From assembly GCA_003508835.1 (NCBI GenBank), contig PUFA01000171.1, forward strand, positions 1,740,501-1,804,500: 64,000 bases of DNA, in the 5' to 3' direction. The translations under genes and the position numbers were made by a program. The DNA comes from Eonycteris spelaea (lineage: Eukaryota; Chordata; Mammalia; Chiroptera; Pteropodidae). The notes under the pieces are model-generated. The model was given only the letters and a program-made list of their open reading frames with translations. It searched no databases and was not told where the DNA came from. Below, piece by piece: positions 47,758 through 61,670 of this stretch. Position 1 is the first letter of the stretch, and every line of letters begins with the position of its first letter.

Positions 47758-50700
47758 TTTATTTAACCAAATTTTAAGTCGCATTACATTTTTAAAGTTT
47801 AAAAAATATATTACACATAATGCAAAAACTATGCCTAACATTCAAAAATTACTTACGTTTTTACTTTCATCTTAAGAATCAGTAACTGTAGTGCCTGAAC
47901 AAATTGTGCCACTGTTTTTGTTGTAAAAATGCTAGGTCAAAATGGGTTTTCTTAAATCCTTAAGAACAGAGGTCTAATCCTATTCATTTTTCTATTCCCA
48001 CTAGCTGGTACATAACAGGAGATTAATGTCTGGTGTGAATGAAAGAACCAAATAGAAGTTTATGTCCAAAATTTTTAATAAGACAATAATGAAAAACTCA
48101 AAGTCGCTGATTATAAAGAATATGCAATCCATTTGGGATTTATTGCATTTTAAAGAAAGCAGATTATTAAAACAGGTATGATAAATACAGTAAGAAAATA
48201 ACTTTAAATTTCAAACAAAACAAAGTGAACGGGGGACAATTCAGTCAAGAATAAGCAATGTCAAGGCAGTAAAATAGTAAAATCAGTTAGTGCTTAATTA
48301 GATATAGGAAGAAAAAAGAAGCAACTGGTTCTATCTCATAACAGTTTCCCAGCTATATCTGAGGATAGAAGTTACTTTAGAAAATAAGTTTTGTAACATT
48401 AGAAATATAACAAAGATGTAAATCAGGCTTATTAAAAGTTAAAGTTATTTGCTTAGTGGTACACAAAAGGCTTCAGAAAATTCAAGTTTAACAAAAAATG
48501 GAAGTGTAATCAAAGAAAGTGCACTTAAAGCTGTTTGCCAGCAATTAAAAAGTAGTTTACTATTACTATACTGCTTACTATTGGATGACTTTTCAGTCAC
48601 AAAAAAAAAAAAGTGTAGTAATAAAAAGAATTCTCTTTCAAAAGTAGCACAATACATTTTAAATAAAAATAACCCAAATGATGACCCTTTGCATTCTCAC
48701 GTCTACCTTATTTAGTGGCTTTTTGTAAACCCTCACTAGGAGTGAATGTTCTTTTAGTAAAATTGTGGTTGCAATTCCATTTGAAATTTAAAAATTCACA
48801 TTGACTCCACGGAAGAGATGTGGCATGTACATGCATGTGTGTGTTTATATATCTTCAAATATATAAACACCAGTGTGTATAAAAGTTTTCAAATAAACTA
48901 TCATTTGTTATTCTCACAGTAAATATGTCATCTCGTTCTCACAGTAGATCTGTCAGCTCAATATTGAATCTAAAATGATGAGTAATTTTGCTAAAAAGGA
49001 AAAAAAAAGTTGACCGCACATTCTATGTATATTAAAGCAAAAGTACCCAAACTCCTCAGGACTAGTAATATTTATATACATTGTACCTTCTAGCAATGCT
49101 TACGTGAACTACCCAAATCTAAAATAAACCAGGCAGATAGCTCAAGAGAAAACTGCTCTGCCTGATGAACATCAGAGCAGAAGAGCAGGCTCACCTTAGT
49201 ATTTTCCACCAGCAAGATAAGGACAACCTATCGAAAGGTGCATTTATCTACAATTCCAAATGATGCATCCAAAAACACACATGCACACACACACACAGTG
49301 GGGCATGTCAGTGGAACAATTATACTATTTCCCCAATTGATACTTCTGAATAAATGTTCTAGTCAGTTAAATTTTCATCCGGCCTACCACCTTTCTTCCT
49401 CCATCTGATACATATACTAAGCAACTTTTGTTTCTTAGCAGATACATTCTTCAATGCCATAAAAGCTAATCTTTTTAATACTAACATTTTGCTGAAGCAA
49501 TATTAAAATAAGCAAATGGTCCACTTTTTAAAAGATTATTCAAAATCAATAATTAAAGCTGTTAGGACAGAAATAACTTTGGCCTCAGATTTTTGCTAGC
49601 TTCATAATATTTTACCTCCCTTAGTGATGTTCAAGTATCACAGGCTTAGAGTTATGACCATTTAACATGCTAAAGAAGCACAGAGGGCACACCTTACTAA
49701 TTGGAAAATAATTTCTTTTCAACTTTCTTTCCATAAACAAGAATTGGACCATCCTATAATAGAGCCAAACTTTTACTGAGGGCTGTGCACCACGTGTGCA
49801 CTAAGCTTTTTCATATGCCTGGGAAGCTTTATTCTCATAATTCCATAAGGTAATGACCTTAGCATCAGCTATGGGGAGTGACTTACATCCTAAAAGTAGT
49901 GGGAAGAGATGAAGGAAAATGGAAAGCGACCCTAATCCTGTACTCCTTGGGGAAATACCTCTACTTCGACACAAAGGAATTTTCTCATCTCTACTCATCT
50001 CTACTACATTGGGTACCCTAGTGAACCCCATGTTTCCTCTGAGTCATAATCTCAAAAGAGGAGAGTCACTGGGCTGTCATATAAGAAACATAAGAATGTA
50101 AATATTTTAAACAATGTCAAAGGTGCTTCCTTAGAATGTATCCAACATTATCAGCCAAAGTGTCTATATCAGTGTCTAAATCATTTAAAATTATTCAGTG
50201 TATTAAAAAGCAAGTGTAAGCAGGGCCTTGGTATCAGGGAGACTCTACGTATTTCATGTTTATAACCCACGGCGATCACATCGATTCATCCGCTACCTCT
50301 TCTAAATCACAAAACTCATGAGGTCTAGCGGAGACCAAGGCCAAGGACTAAAATAGTCAAAGAAGCATACTGTGCACACATCAACCAACAGATTTTCATT
50401 AAAAAATATATATATATTGTTTGATACAAACCTACTGTAGTTCATGAATTTACTAAGTGTAATCATCAACTCTTCACTTTTAAAAGAAAGTATCACTTGA
50501 ATCTACTTTGTAAAGTTTTAAAGAACATCTACTTAAGCATTTGCATTAGCAATATTAATCAACCTGAGAACCAGGGGAAAGAAAGGTGCAAATACAATAT
50601 TTGCCTTTGGCACAAGACAAGTAATTGGTGCAGGTGGGCTCTAAAAGCACACTCGTAGGCAGTAATGTGGTGCGCAGTCTGCCTGTGCTGTGATTCAGAT

Positions 50701-52366
50701 AGTGCTTCCCTGCTTGTCCACAAATTTGTTTCTGTTTTAAAATGTAAAAGAGAAGCAATAAAAAATGATTATATGGTGTAGTTACATATACTTTGCTTCT
50801 TTCCAAGTTTAGAACTGTGAAGACAGGCAAACAGTTCATCCCAATTGGGATACTATAATTAAGAGCTTCTAATAAGATTACTCATAAAATACACTTTAAT
50901 TGGATTCAAAGAGAGTTCATTTAAAACATAGCAGTCAACGAGAGTATCAGCTGATAGTTTCCACCCCTTTTTATAAATAGCTTTAATAGTTCTAGAAACT
51001 TCTAAATGTTAATTTGATAGGGAAAGACAGTTAATTATAACTTAAATACTTGGAGACACAAGAAGCACAGATACGGTAGTCACATTAATTCATATAATGT
51101 AATATCTATCTTATTAAACAATTTCTATAAAATCTCAAGTTTCTAATTAGGACTTGTGGTGTTAAAAAAAAAGGCAATTTGGTAGCTGGGTTCTTTTCAC
51201 TAAAGACATTTCGATCAACTAGCAGAGGTAAGATGCTAGTCACGCATCATCTAATACCTTATAGCCATTTTAAGATCTTGTTGGATCAGTGCAGAGGTAC
51301 TTACTGCAGGATACAGGAGTCCTGCCTATAAGGCTTTGTGGTTTTCACTGTTCTGTGCACTTTATTAAACACCACCCCCAAACCTAACTAAAAAACTGTT
51401 GCTCACGACTTGGGGAACATTTGGGGAAGGTGGTAATCTAATAAAGTCCATTATTAAATGCAACATGATTTTATAGTGTAAACGTCTTAAAAACTCAGGG
51501 TTTCAGCTACATATTTTTTCCTGAAATAAAATATCTATATAACCCTTGTCCTCACTCCATTCTCTCAATAACCTCCTTTATTAGCAATAATGAGTTTTAA
51601 GCAAGAAGCCATTCAAAAGCAGTATATAAAGTGTTCCTTAAGTAGAGTGTTTTTTCTCTTCTGTATAATTTTTTCTTTTCTATTTTCCACATGTCAGATC
51701 TCTCTCTTTAGTTTTTTGTTCCATGCTTCCATGTAGATATTCCATATTAATGGCACTTGTTTTTAAAAAAGAAACGTTTTAGGCACAACAGTCAGTTACT
51801 TCTGGCTCTGCTTTGTAGAGAAAGGTGTAAGACTAGAATCTCTACACTCTCCAGACAGTAACTTTCTAATTCTTAATGAGAACGAGATCCTTGCACGCTG
51901 TGTGGACATTAGAAGAGACCTTAAAAGAATCCACAAATGCAACCTGTACGTGTACAAGTAACCTTAGTCTTAAATGCTGGATTCTAGAATGAGCCTGGGA
52001 TACATACATGAAAGTGACATTCTGTTATAAAAACAATGACACAGCTTTCCAGTCCCTTTTCGGTGGCCACACAGCTGGAAAGCTGCCACGTGCCTCCCCT
52101 GGATTTCTGTGCTGTGACGCCAGTAGCTGAAACCCTGGGTCTGAGCTTCCAATTTAGCTCCCTTTTCTCCGGCGTGGAAGAGACACCATGCCACACCCTT
52201 TGGAGATAACTTCCTTTTTCTATTTGGTTTATTTAAAAATTACCTATTCTGATTGACCTGTAAGGATATATGGTATAAAGAGCTATACAAATAAATTGTT
52301 CTAATTCATAAAACTATTCATACTTTTTTGAAACAGGGGTTAATGCCAAGAGTCTGTCAGAAGTAT
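47758..52366 (-). other. BMP2K: BMP2K 3' UTR (inferred, end uncertain)
   Basis: Sequence following the BMP2K stop on the - strand. AATAAA occurs (on that strand) at 52,228-52,233, 51,577-51,582, 51,361-51,366, 49,828-49,833, 48,139-48,144 and 47,758-47,763, so several cleavage sites are possible. Holds a CA repeat at about 49,273-49,299 and a TA run near 50,405-50,418. No open frame of note. Confidence 0.45.
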
Positions 52367-53805
52367 CTACTGTTTCGAAGGAAATGGAGCAGCACCAAAT
52401 GGGTCTAAGTCGACGGGCTGGGGCTGCTGGGGCTGATGTGAAGTGATGCTCCGCACCACGAGTTCTGTAAAGGGCACGGCACCAAAGTCATCCATTTTCA
52501 ATGTGTCTGCACTATGAAAAGACCCGTGGAGTGAACTCGGTCTTGGCCGCCCAGGCAGCACAGGATTGTGATCCGCGCGGATGTCACTCAGGCCCTGATG
52601 TGAAGCATGCCACGGCAGGTCTGGGGGGTGGAAGGGTTTGGCCCCAAAGGGGTCCAACAGACTTTCTTCAGAAGGCAGGACATTCCCTCTGTCTTTCCCG
52701 TCAGTCAGCGCAATGCTGATGTTCTCCTTGGAGTCTGAGATGGTTAAAAATTCGTTGCTGCTCTGGGAGTCTCGGCGGCCCACCTTTTTGTGCCTGCGGG
52801 CCCTCTCTGGGGTCCGGTAGGTAGGCTTCGCAGTCTTCTTCGTGCTGGTCGGCGTGCCATGGTGCCGCTTCCCATTACTTTTGGACATATCTTGCTTTGT
52901 GCGCCTTTGGCGAGACGACAGTTTCTGTAAGCTACGCTGTTTGACTTTTTGCTGCTGACTCCCAGTTATTTCCTCAAAGGGCACAAGCCCGAAAAGGTCC
53001 TCGTGGCTGTCAGCTTTACTTGCAGATGTGGGAAACGGCTGAAATGGAGTGGAGCCAAACACATCTACACGTTTGGGACAACCGGGCAGAGTCTGTGTCT
53101 CAGGCCCCACTGTACGGCTGTCTTGCACGTTCACCTTCTTGCTAAAGGGCGCCTTTGTGAATACATCAAATTCCTCTTGCTCTAGTCCCACAGCAGGAAA
53201 ATGGGTCTGTTGAGAGAGGTTCTTTTCATTCTCTCCTTGTTGGGGCTGTTGAGCATGCACCGCAAAGAAAGGGACAGCGCCAAACACATCAAACTCCTGT
53301 CTGGGGGTTCTTACCCCAGCATCAGCAGGTACCTGGGTTGGGCTGAGGAGTGTTACCTTGGGGTCTTGCATTGGCCCACTGCCAGACCTGTCTCTGCAGG
53401 CAGGGCTCACATCGCTGTACTGTGCTTTGGCCTGCTCGTAATCAGAATCAGAGCTGGGTTTCTCTTCTTCTTCCTCATCTTCAGAATCCATAAGGAGTGG
53501 CCTATGACCCAGATTTTCTGGTTCAGTGTCATCATCATTGAAATCCCCTTGTTCTCCCTGAAGAACTTCTTCATCCTCTTGCTCTTCCTCTTCACTGCTC
53601 TTAGGAGAAGGAGGATCTGATTCAAAATCACTTTCAGATTCATCTTGCCCCTTCTGCATTTGACCGTGTACTGATGAATTCTCTGAGGTTTTCTTTCCAG
53701 GCCGGTGGTCTTTAGATACTGGACTCGCCTTTCTATTCTTGATAGCGTTTGCAGAGCTATTTTCTTGATTCATGGATGAATGTTCAATTTTCTTTTCAGG
53801 AGAAC
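52367..53805 (-). CDS. BMP2K: BMP2K (BIKE) last coding exon: C-terminal tail of the long isoform
   Basis: C-terminal ~478 residues of a serine/threonine kinase of the NAK family, paralogue of AAK1; the kinase domain lies outside the window. Acceptor: on the - strand 'gtgaacctgcag' precedes 53,805. The exon begins with two bases completing a Gly codon, then SPEKKIEHSS before Met at 53,773. The tail, numbered from that Met, has an acidic Ser/Glu-rich stretch (44-111), a basic segment (275-345) and seven [D]xFGxxPF-like motifs near 162, 202, 236, 259, 374, 428 and 457. It ends DPFGAAPFPSKQ and TAG at 52,367-52,369. DPF-type motifs bind the AP-2 alpha appendage in this family (known), fitting a clathrin-adaptor role. 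The frame is intact, with no indel. Points toward PAQR3, tail to tail. Confidence 0.95.
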
Positions 53806-54799
53806 CTGCAGGTTCACAAAAAAATATTATAGCATACTAATGTATTTCAAAAACCATTTGCACTAAATATTTACTAACATAAAGCATTACAAGTCCGTCA
53901 TGCTATTTCCTTTAGAGAAGAAATAATGTCAGTTCTTTGTCATTGGGCATTTGTCCTCAATTAGATTGTTAGGTCCTTTAGTGCAGACAGACTCACTTGT
54001 CTCTGTACCCTACATACCACCTACTCATAAGCTTTCACCTACAGCTAAGTTTTATGTATTGTACCCGGACTGGGACTCTAAATATAGAAGAAGCAAATTT
54101 TCTCCTTTCGCCTTCAAAATAAAATTATTCAGCTGATTGCCCTTGCTTAGATCCCATATTTACCAAACAACCTTTTGCTTATATTTCAACTCTATTATAA
54201 AGTTTTCCCAAAGATATCAACAAGCATGAATAGCTCATCTTCTTAGTTTTATGTTTAACCATAATTTTCTTAACTGGCATTCTGGATTTTTTGTTAACCA
54301 GTATCTTATGAGTTGGGTTAACATAAATGCCTTCCCCTAGCCTGATCAAAGCTAAGGACCAGGCACTGCACCTAGACTGCACCAAGGACATGTGCCTTCT
54401 CCAGATAACAGATCTCTTTTATCATATCCATACTATCATATGTTCACTGTATGACAGGTATATAAAATTGCGTCAAATATAGTGCTTTATAGTTTTACTG
54501 TATGGCATATAATAAACAGGTAATATATTAGTTTACATGAAAACATACTGCCCTCCTAATATATTGGTGTATTGAAATGACTTTCCAGAGGTAAGGATCA
54601 ACTTGAATTGATCCAACCACATATCCATTCATCCTTTCCCCTCCTTTGTCTATTATCACATATTTTCAAAGCAATTAGCTAGGGTTGGAAGTACAGTCTG
54701 TAGTCATAAAAATGAATTCGCTTATGACGCCAGGACCATTACTTTCCAATTAGTAACATGGTGCTCCTGGTGGCATATGACACCTCCGAGTTACATCCT

Positions 54800-56045
54800 C
54801 CTCTTTGAAACATCAGCACTGTTGTCTTCCCTCCCTGACTATTCCTTGTCGGTCGGATAAGTAGAGACTTCTTCCAGTGACATTTCCTTAAACATGTGTG
54901 GTCCCCAGGGTTCTATCCGTGGTTGTCCTCCCTCTCTGCATGTCATCCCTGGGGCTTCACTAATGTATGTTAATTGCCACATACACCATAATGACTGGAT
55001 CTCTAATACTTACTAGTAATACTTAATTATCTTATTCATCTAATACTTATCATGAATATGTATCCTACCATTACTTCAAACTCAACAATTTCAAAAGTAA
55101 TCATCTTTCCTCTTAAAAGGGGCTGGCTCCTCACTAATCCCTCTAAATTAGTGATAAATGCTTCCGTCCACCCATTTCTACAAAGCAGCAGAAATCCAGA
55201 AATTATTTTCTTTTCCCACCACAGTTAGTTTTTAAATTCTCTCGAATCTGTGCCCTCTTCTCCCTCTGCCAGTTGCCTATTTCATTCCTTCGCCTCATCG
55301 AGCAACGCTTTAGCTGCTACACTTGCCTGTCTCCCTTCAATCCCATATCCCTCAAACTGCTCTGCAGAACCACCAGAATGACTTTTCTGAAGCACTAATC
55401 ATGTGGCTACCAATTAAAACCCCTCTCCCTTACCCCACGCACGGTGCCCCTCTATGTCTGGATCTGTCCCATCCCATCTTTAGCCCCAGAACTTGATGTC
55501 TCCCACGGGCACTCTTCATTATAGCCACACTAGGACTCTCCCTACTCAAATTCAGGAGCTGAATAGATTTGGATAGTTTTGTGGGCTGGTTTTCTGTTTG
55601 TTTGTTTTTGAGCTATTTGCTATCCAATCTCTTAATATTTTGATGACAGACACTGAGGAACCTATTAGGTTTGGGTATCCAGGGGCACTCTACAGTTTTA
55701 ACACCTCTCTACCATTGAATACCATGCCTCAGTATAAATGTCCTTCTAGCACTTCCATTCCCACCTGACTTTCCTAGTGGACCTGGCTGTGTTTCAAGCC
55801 CCAGCCCATGTCAGAGCCCTTTGGAGGCTCCTGTAAAAAACACGTATAGTTGGTACTTCTGATGAATCTAGTGTGAGCCTGAATTTTAGCACCTGCTGTA
55901 CCGTATTATAATTAACCATTTACTTGTCTGTTTTCCCTACCTGACTATGAGCTCTTAGATACAGGTCTATTTACCATGTGCCTCATGTATCATTCATTTC
56001 TACCCCAGCACTATGCTGAATCAATATCTGTTGAATGAAACAATA
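54800..56045 (+). repeat. Long L2 LINE 3' region
   Basis: Sense L2 over about 1.2 kb, with internal gaps: 'ctctgcagaaccaccagaat', 'acttttctgaagcactaatc', 'atgtggctaccaattaaaac', 'actatgagctcttagataca', ending 'caatatctgttgaatgaaac'. Confidence 0.7.
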
Positions 56046-56209
56046 AGTGACTACTCTGAGCTCACAGCTAGGGACACATACATATTCAATATATTCAGAA
56101 TACAATAAAGAAAGTTACACAGAAAAATAAACTCTTTACATCTGGAGACATTTTTAGCTCAGAATTCAGTCACATTTTTTATTTGAGTCAAAAAAACCCA
56201 TTTTATAGG

Positions 56210-57480
56210 GTACTTTACTACATGCTATATATACTGATCATACATTGGTGAATAAAATAAACAGGGTCTCTGCCCCAGGAGTTTACGATCTGCGTGGAGA
56301 CAGAGCATAAGTAAACACCAACTGCGACTGCTCAGAAAGAACAGCAGGGGTGCAAGCCCCGGGGCAGGGAAGGCGGAAACACACTCTGGACAGCCAGCAA
56401 CGGCCTTCCTGAGATGACTGGACAGTGAGAGGAAGCCGGCCATGCAAAGAAAAGGCAGAAAGCTGCTCCAAGTGAAAGCTACGGCATGCGCGAAGGCCAG
56501 TTCAAGAAAGAGGCTGGCAGACGTGAGGGACTGAAAATCTGTTCCGCTGTGCTGGAGCATAGGAAGCAAGGGAATACTGTACAGTATCAGGTGGGAAGGC
56601 AAGGGGAAAGGACCGGACTGTGACAGTCCCTTTATGGTCATGAGATGGAGTTTGGAGTTTGCTCTAAAGTCAGTGTGTAGTGGGAAACTAATACGAGGCT
56701 TTGTTTAAAATGGGTGTCATGATCGGATTTACATTTCAAAAAGATAACTGACTGAAAAGAGGGTACAAAGTAGGGAGATCAGGGAAGAGGAAATTATAGT
56801 AATTCAAGTTAGAGATCACAGTGGCCTGGATGACAGTGGTGGCAGGGTAAGAAGTGAAAGTAACCAGAGATTGTAGAGGAAAACTCTGGATGGATGGGTA
56901 GTACCATTATCACAGAGAGAAAAGAGTAAGTAAAAGAGTAAGTTGAGAAGTAGAGGAGATTATCAGGAATTGGTTTTGGACCAAAGCTTGAGGTATCTAT
57001 CTGTGAGACATTTAAGTGCAAGCAGAAATCTGTGGTTTGAGCACAATGATTAGTTTCTAGCCAGAGAAAATAGGTTTGGGAGATCTGGCAGTCATCACCA
57101 CGCAGCGGGTCACAAGTCTGCAGGAAATTGCTTAGGAAAAGAGTACAGAAGAGGATCCGGGGGATCCGGTACTGAGCCCTTACGTATCACACATCTAGAA
57201 GTCAGCAGACGAAGCTGCAGAGCAAACTGAGAAACACCAAAGAGGATCCAAAGCAGGTGAGTGCGACATTACGGAAGCCTGGAGGGGAAGAGTGTTTCCG
57301 GGGGAGGCAGCAGACAGCTGAGCTGGGTGATGCAAGGAATTCCAATGAACTGAGGACAGAACATGGCCGCTCTGGTCAGCTCGTGCAGTTGGTCGGCAAC
57401 TGAAAGTGAGGAGTGAGCAGGAAATCTAGTGGGGCTGAGGTGTGAGGGGCAGAGAAGACATGGAAAATTCCAGCAGGTTG
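56210..57480 (-). repeat. Long L2 LINE 3' region (antisense)
   Basis: Antisense L2 order: 'gtctctgccccaggagttta', 'cggccttcctgagatgactg', 'ggagtttggagtttgctcta', 'gtgtcatgatcggatttaca', 'atgacagtggtggcagggta', 'aggtatctatctgtgagaca'. It forms an inverted pair with the sense L2 just before it. Confidence 0.7.
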
Positions 57481-58837
57481 TACTTAAATACAAATATAAT
57501 CTTCATCCATTATTCATCTGCCAGTTCCTTTAAACCAGCCAAGAACTACATGCTATATCTTTACAAATTTAAAATAAGCTTATCTTAAAACCTAACAGAT
57601 TAAAACCAAATCAAATGCAGATTCTCCAGTTTGACTTCTCCATAGAGGATACTTATGATATTAAAAACAAAGATTACTTTTAGATTAGCTATGGATTTAC
57701 TTTCATAAATTTTTATTCAAAAGCAAAAAATGTAATGACAAAGACATGCAATCATTTAAGTTACATTTTAACTTAACTCCTCAAGCTACTTACCCACCCA
57801 CAGAAAGCCACAATGTCTGCCCACGGACACCTCCGGAACATTTCGATATGTGTGTAAAGTGTATTCTGCAAAACACTATTCCCGTAATGAGAACCAAATT
57901 GTGCCATGGGCTCAGTTGACTGAGTTTGTGAAATGCTGCACTATAAAATGTGCCTCCACGCCTACTCGCCTGGAAAATGCTCTTTATATTTATTAAAGGT
58001 GTTGACAAGTCCTAATTGTATGAAACCTAGGATTTTCCAAATTTGCTTCACTACAAAGATTTTATTTTCATGTAACAGCTATTAACCTTTGTAAACAATT
58101 TTGCCAAAAGCAGTTTGGAAAAAGTGTTGCTCTACAACCTCTCTGGGAAAATTTCCATTTCTAGGGCACAAAGTTTTGTTCCTCAAGGTCTTTCCGAAAC
58201 GTAACATAGTACAGAGTCCTTCAAATGCCCTTCTTTTTGTTATTCTTATATTTTAATCTCTTATGTTTTAATCTTTGCTATTCTTATATTTTAACTGTTT
58301 CCTTTACCCAACTGGCCAACATTGCTTTCCAAACACATCTGTCACCTTCTACTTCTCATTCTGCTTGTCCTGTATCAGCTTTTCAAAGTTGTATTAATAG
58401 AGCTATATATTTCTTTATCGTAAAGTGCCATACATATCTATTTTTTAATTGTCAATGTGGATATAAATTTGTGGGGTTTTTTTCACTTACCATTTTTAAT
58501 GCATCTTTACAGGAATCAATTTAGTCTATCATTAATTCTGATAGAAACATAATAAATACTGTAAATGTAACATTTAACTATTTACTTACAGACCCTCTAG
58601 GTTGTTTCTACTTTTTCAGTATTTTAAATAGAACTACAATCATACACTTTTTCCTTGAGGGGTAAAAAATAAAAACTCTTTTTTAATATCAATGTTACAT
58701 TATGTATTTGCTGTTATTCCCTCCTTATGCATAATTAATGCTCAACTAATAAACTTAACGCAGTAACAATCTCTGACGAGATCATAACTAAATGCTTTAT
58801 GTTCCCTCATGAGGGACTATATGCATTATCATTACGA

Positions 58838-58950
58838 GGGAGTAGTATAATAACAGCTTCTACTTCATAGGATTGTTGTGAAGGAAGGACTTTAATAGTG
58901 CCTGACACATAATAAGCACTCAATAAAGTTAACTATCACCATCATCTCCA
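58838..58950 (+). repeat. MIR SINE 3' half
   Basis: 'tacttcataggattgttgtg', 'aatagtgcctgacacataat', 'aagcactcaataaagttaac'. Confidence 0.85.
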
Positions 58951-59110
58951 CGGCAAGGCCAAACTCAGTTATCTTATCCATCCTCCTCCAACCTTCTAGC
59001 AACTTCTCTGGATTCAATGGTTGAAGGTGAATCTAAATAAGAAGAGTGGAGAGAACAGAGCAGGGAGGGTGCGATGCTATGGCTAATTCAAGAGAAGTTC
59101 AGGTCACGAT

Positions 59111-59311
59111 GCTGTACACCTGAAACTAATATACTATTGCATGTCAACTGGAATCAATTTTTTTTAATTCGAAAATAAATGAAAATGCAATAATAAAAAA
59201 AGTAGTTCAAATGCACTTTAGAACTGGCCAGAAATAAGTAGGCAAACAAATGAATATCCACACACAAGGGTACATTTTGGATCCTGGAAACTATAGCTCT
59301 GATTTTTAAAT
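59111..59311 (+). repeat. Dispersed repeat: L1-type tail plus shared 3' sequence, copy B
   Basis: Aligns from 'acctgaaactaatat' through 'acaagggtacattttggatc' to 'ctctgatttttaaat' with 40,774-40,994, roughly 85-90% by eye with a few short gaps. Sequences outside the unit do not match. Confidence 0.8.
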
Positions 59312-60394
59312 ACCTGGAGTTGAAAGCACAGTATAAGAAACTGAAAAGAACTGCTTTCAAAAAGAGCAAGAAAAGACAACCACAATGATCTACACCATCT
59401 TTGTGATTTCAGATTACATCCCTGAAGAGTATGGGCACCTACAGAAATCTTCTGTACAGAAAGCCTGGTTTTATTTCTTGTACTGTCTCCCCTTCATAAA
59501 ACTAAAGCAATCGAAAATAGTTATCCAAATTCCTTTTTTCTCCCATAGTCTCACAACCCACCCTCCTGACATTGTATAAATGTTTCTCTATTTCTCCATC
59601 CTTCCACTCCTTTATAAACTGACGCAGAGTCAAGAGCAGCAATCAGTCTAGTTTCTGACAGCACACTTACAACGACTTAAATGCTAAGTACCATTAAACG
59701 TAATTGAAGTGCATGATGTCATCTCTCTCCCGCACCTCCTGGAGAGCAAAGTTAATTTCCAAGCTGCAAATTACAACAATCCTAGATTTCACTTTCTATA
59801 GTGACAGCAATCTAGTTCATTGTCCTCTCTTCATTGAAAAACTACAGAAGAACTGAGAAATGGGAATTATACAAATGTAAAAATTATTTTGATATATTCT
59901 ATGACTTTTAGTCCTATCCTATGGGCACAAAAGACTGTCAAAATTAGCATTACAAGTTACAAGGTTGGTTCCTCATCTCCATCTACCTGTGTGTGACTTT
60001 GCAGCTAAGAGTGCTATCAACTTTTATAATCTATTTCTTTGCCTAAATATATTCCTGAGATTTAAAAATAAAAAGAGAATTCAGATAGTCTTAGTGTTTG
60101 CTCCTGGTTCCAGATTGCTTCTTCCAAGTTGTTAGGGTAAATATTCCACATGTGATTTACTATGAAATTTAAATCAGGATTATTTTATTGCTTAATTTCC
60201 CAAAAGTATAGTCCAAATATGTTGCCTTATAATTCAAGATAGCCTAAATCCTACTAATCCCTATATGTACTGAGATTTGTATTAACATAAAAATGGCTGT
60301 TTTTCAAGTAGGTGGAAGGGGAGTTAGAATATTTAGTATAAGTACTAGGAAAATGTATTTAAAGCATAAATAAATGTCTAGAATGAGCCCAAGT

Positions 60395-60425
60395 ATAATA
60401 GGTATAATGAGATCATACCTATTAT
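60395..60425. repeat. Perfect 11-bp inverted repeat
   Basis: ataataggtat, nine bases, then atacctattat. It could form a hairpin; no function can be inferred. Confidence 0.8.
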
Positions 60426-61384
60426 GTCTTTTCTCTATTAATTGATTTTGTAAAACACATTTCATATATTGACCAATTTTTTTTTTGGCTCAAAGTAGGG
60501 CTTCTTTAAACTAAAGTACAATGATATTTTGATGGCTTCTAGTCAGGATATTCTTTATTTCTGTTCTGTCCCTTAAAACTACAAACTAAAAATTTCAGTT
60601 TTTTGAGTAATCCTCATGTTTTGAAGTTGTGTTTGATGACTGAAAACAGCCAAAATCCAATCAGAGCCAAATCCTGAGAATAAGGTAAAGTGACTAAAAT
60701 AGTGCAGATTTGAATAAACTATTAAAAACAGCAGTGATGAGTTATGAAGTCTTAAATCTCTCTTATGTAGCATGTGAACTGTTTCTCAGGGAAATTCCAA
60801 GTATGTATGGGAACAAAAAGCAATGGGATTCACTAAAGTGTCAAGAGAATCAGTACTTACTCTCACTGCTTTATGTCTCAGTATACCTCATATACAGAAT
60901 TTCAAGACAGTAGTTCAAATATAATTAAAATAATGCATCGATTATTCAGTAGTCAGTAAAATAATAAGCATTTAATAAATAAGTGAAATACCAAATGAAC
61001 CATTTGGTAACAGTCTGCATAACAGTCTGCATAAAGTACGTAAAGTACATACTTCCCTTCCTATGTCAGGAGAGGAAACTAAATGAAAGTGTCCTTTCGA
61101 TGACCTCTTCTCATCTGGAATCACCCATCATTAGTGTCTCACTTCCCTCACCTGTGTCTGCCTCAGAGCGTTGTAGCAGGGACTGAAGTGAGAACACGGG
61201 CAAACTACCTAGAGCAGTGCTGGTCTGTTGCTAGTGCTTATTAAAGGGTTGTATTCTTGGTTACTGCTAGTGTATTATACCATCATTACATAACTATTTG
61301 TGAGGTACCTACTACATACTTCCAACGGTACTGAGAAATGAATGAGAGAGGATAACAGCTAATATTGTCAAGTGCACAAATGCA

Positions 61385-61670
61385 GTGCCAGTGGTTTTTC
61401 ACACATTATCTCCTAACTCCCTACCGTTGGCTCCCATATTATTAGAGCAAAAATGCTCTGTTAGGGTTTGTCATAATCTTTCCTCTTCAATTTTATCTAC
61501 CATATCTTCAAAATGTCCCACTTGCTTTCCATGTTGGATCACTGTCATGACTTCCTACCGCTTCAGACAGGCGCTGTTGACCCCCAGTGCTCACTCCTTG
61601 GCATTCTCTTCTCTCTTTCCATCTCTTTCTTTGGTGACCTCACTCCTGTTTCATAGCTTCAACTATATCT
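61385..61670 (+). repeat. Probable L2 fragment
   Basis: Pyrimidine-rich sequence with 'cactgtcatgacttcctacc' and 'gcattctcttctctctttcc', as in sense L2. Its open frame has no protein-family resemblance. Confidence 0.4.

Noticed and set aside
53201..53620. 139-codon + strand open frame
   Set aside because: Antisense shadow of the well-supported BMP2K exon.
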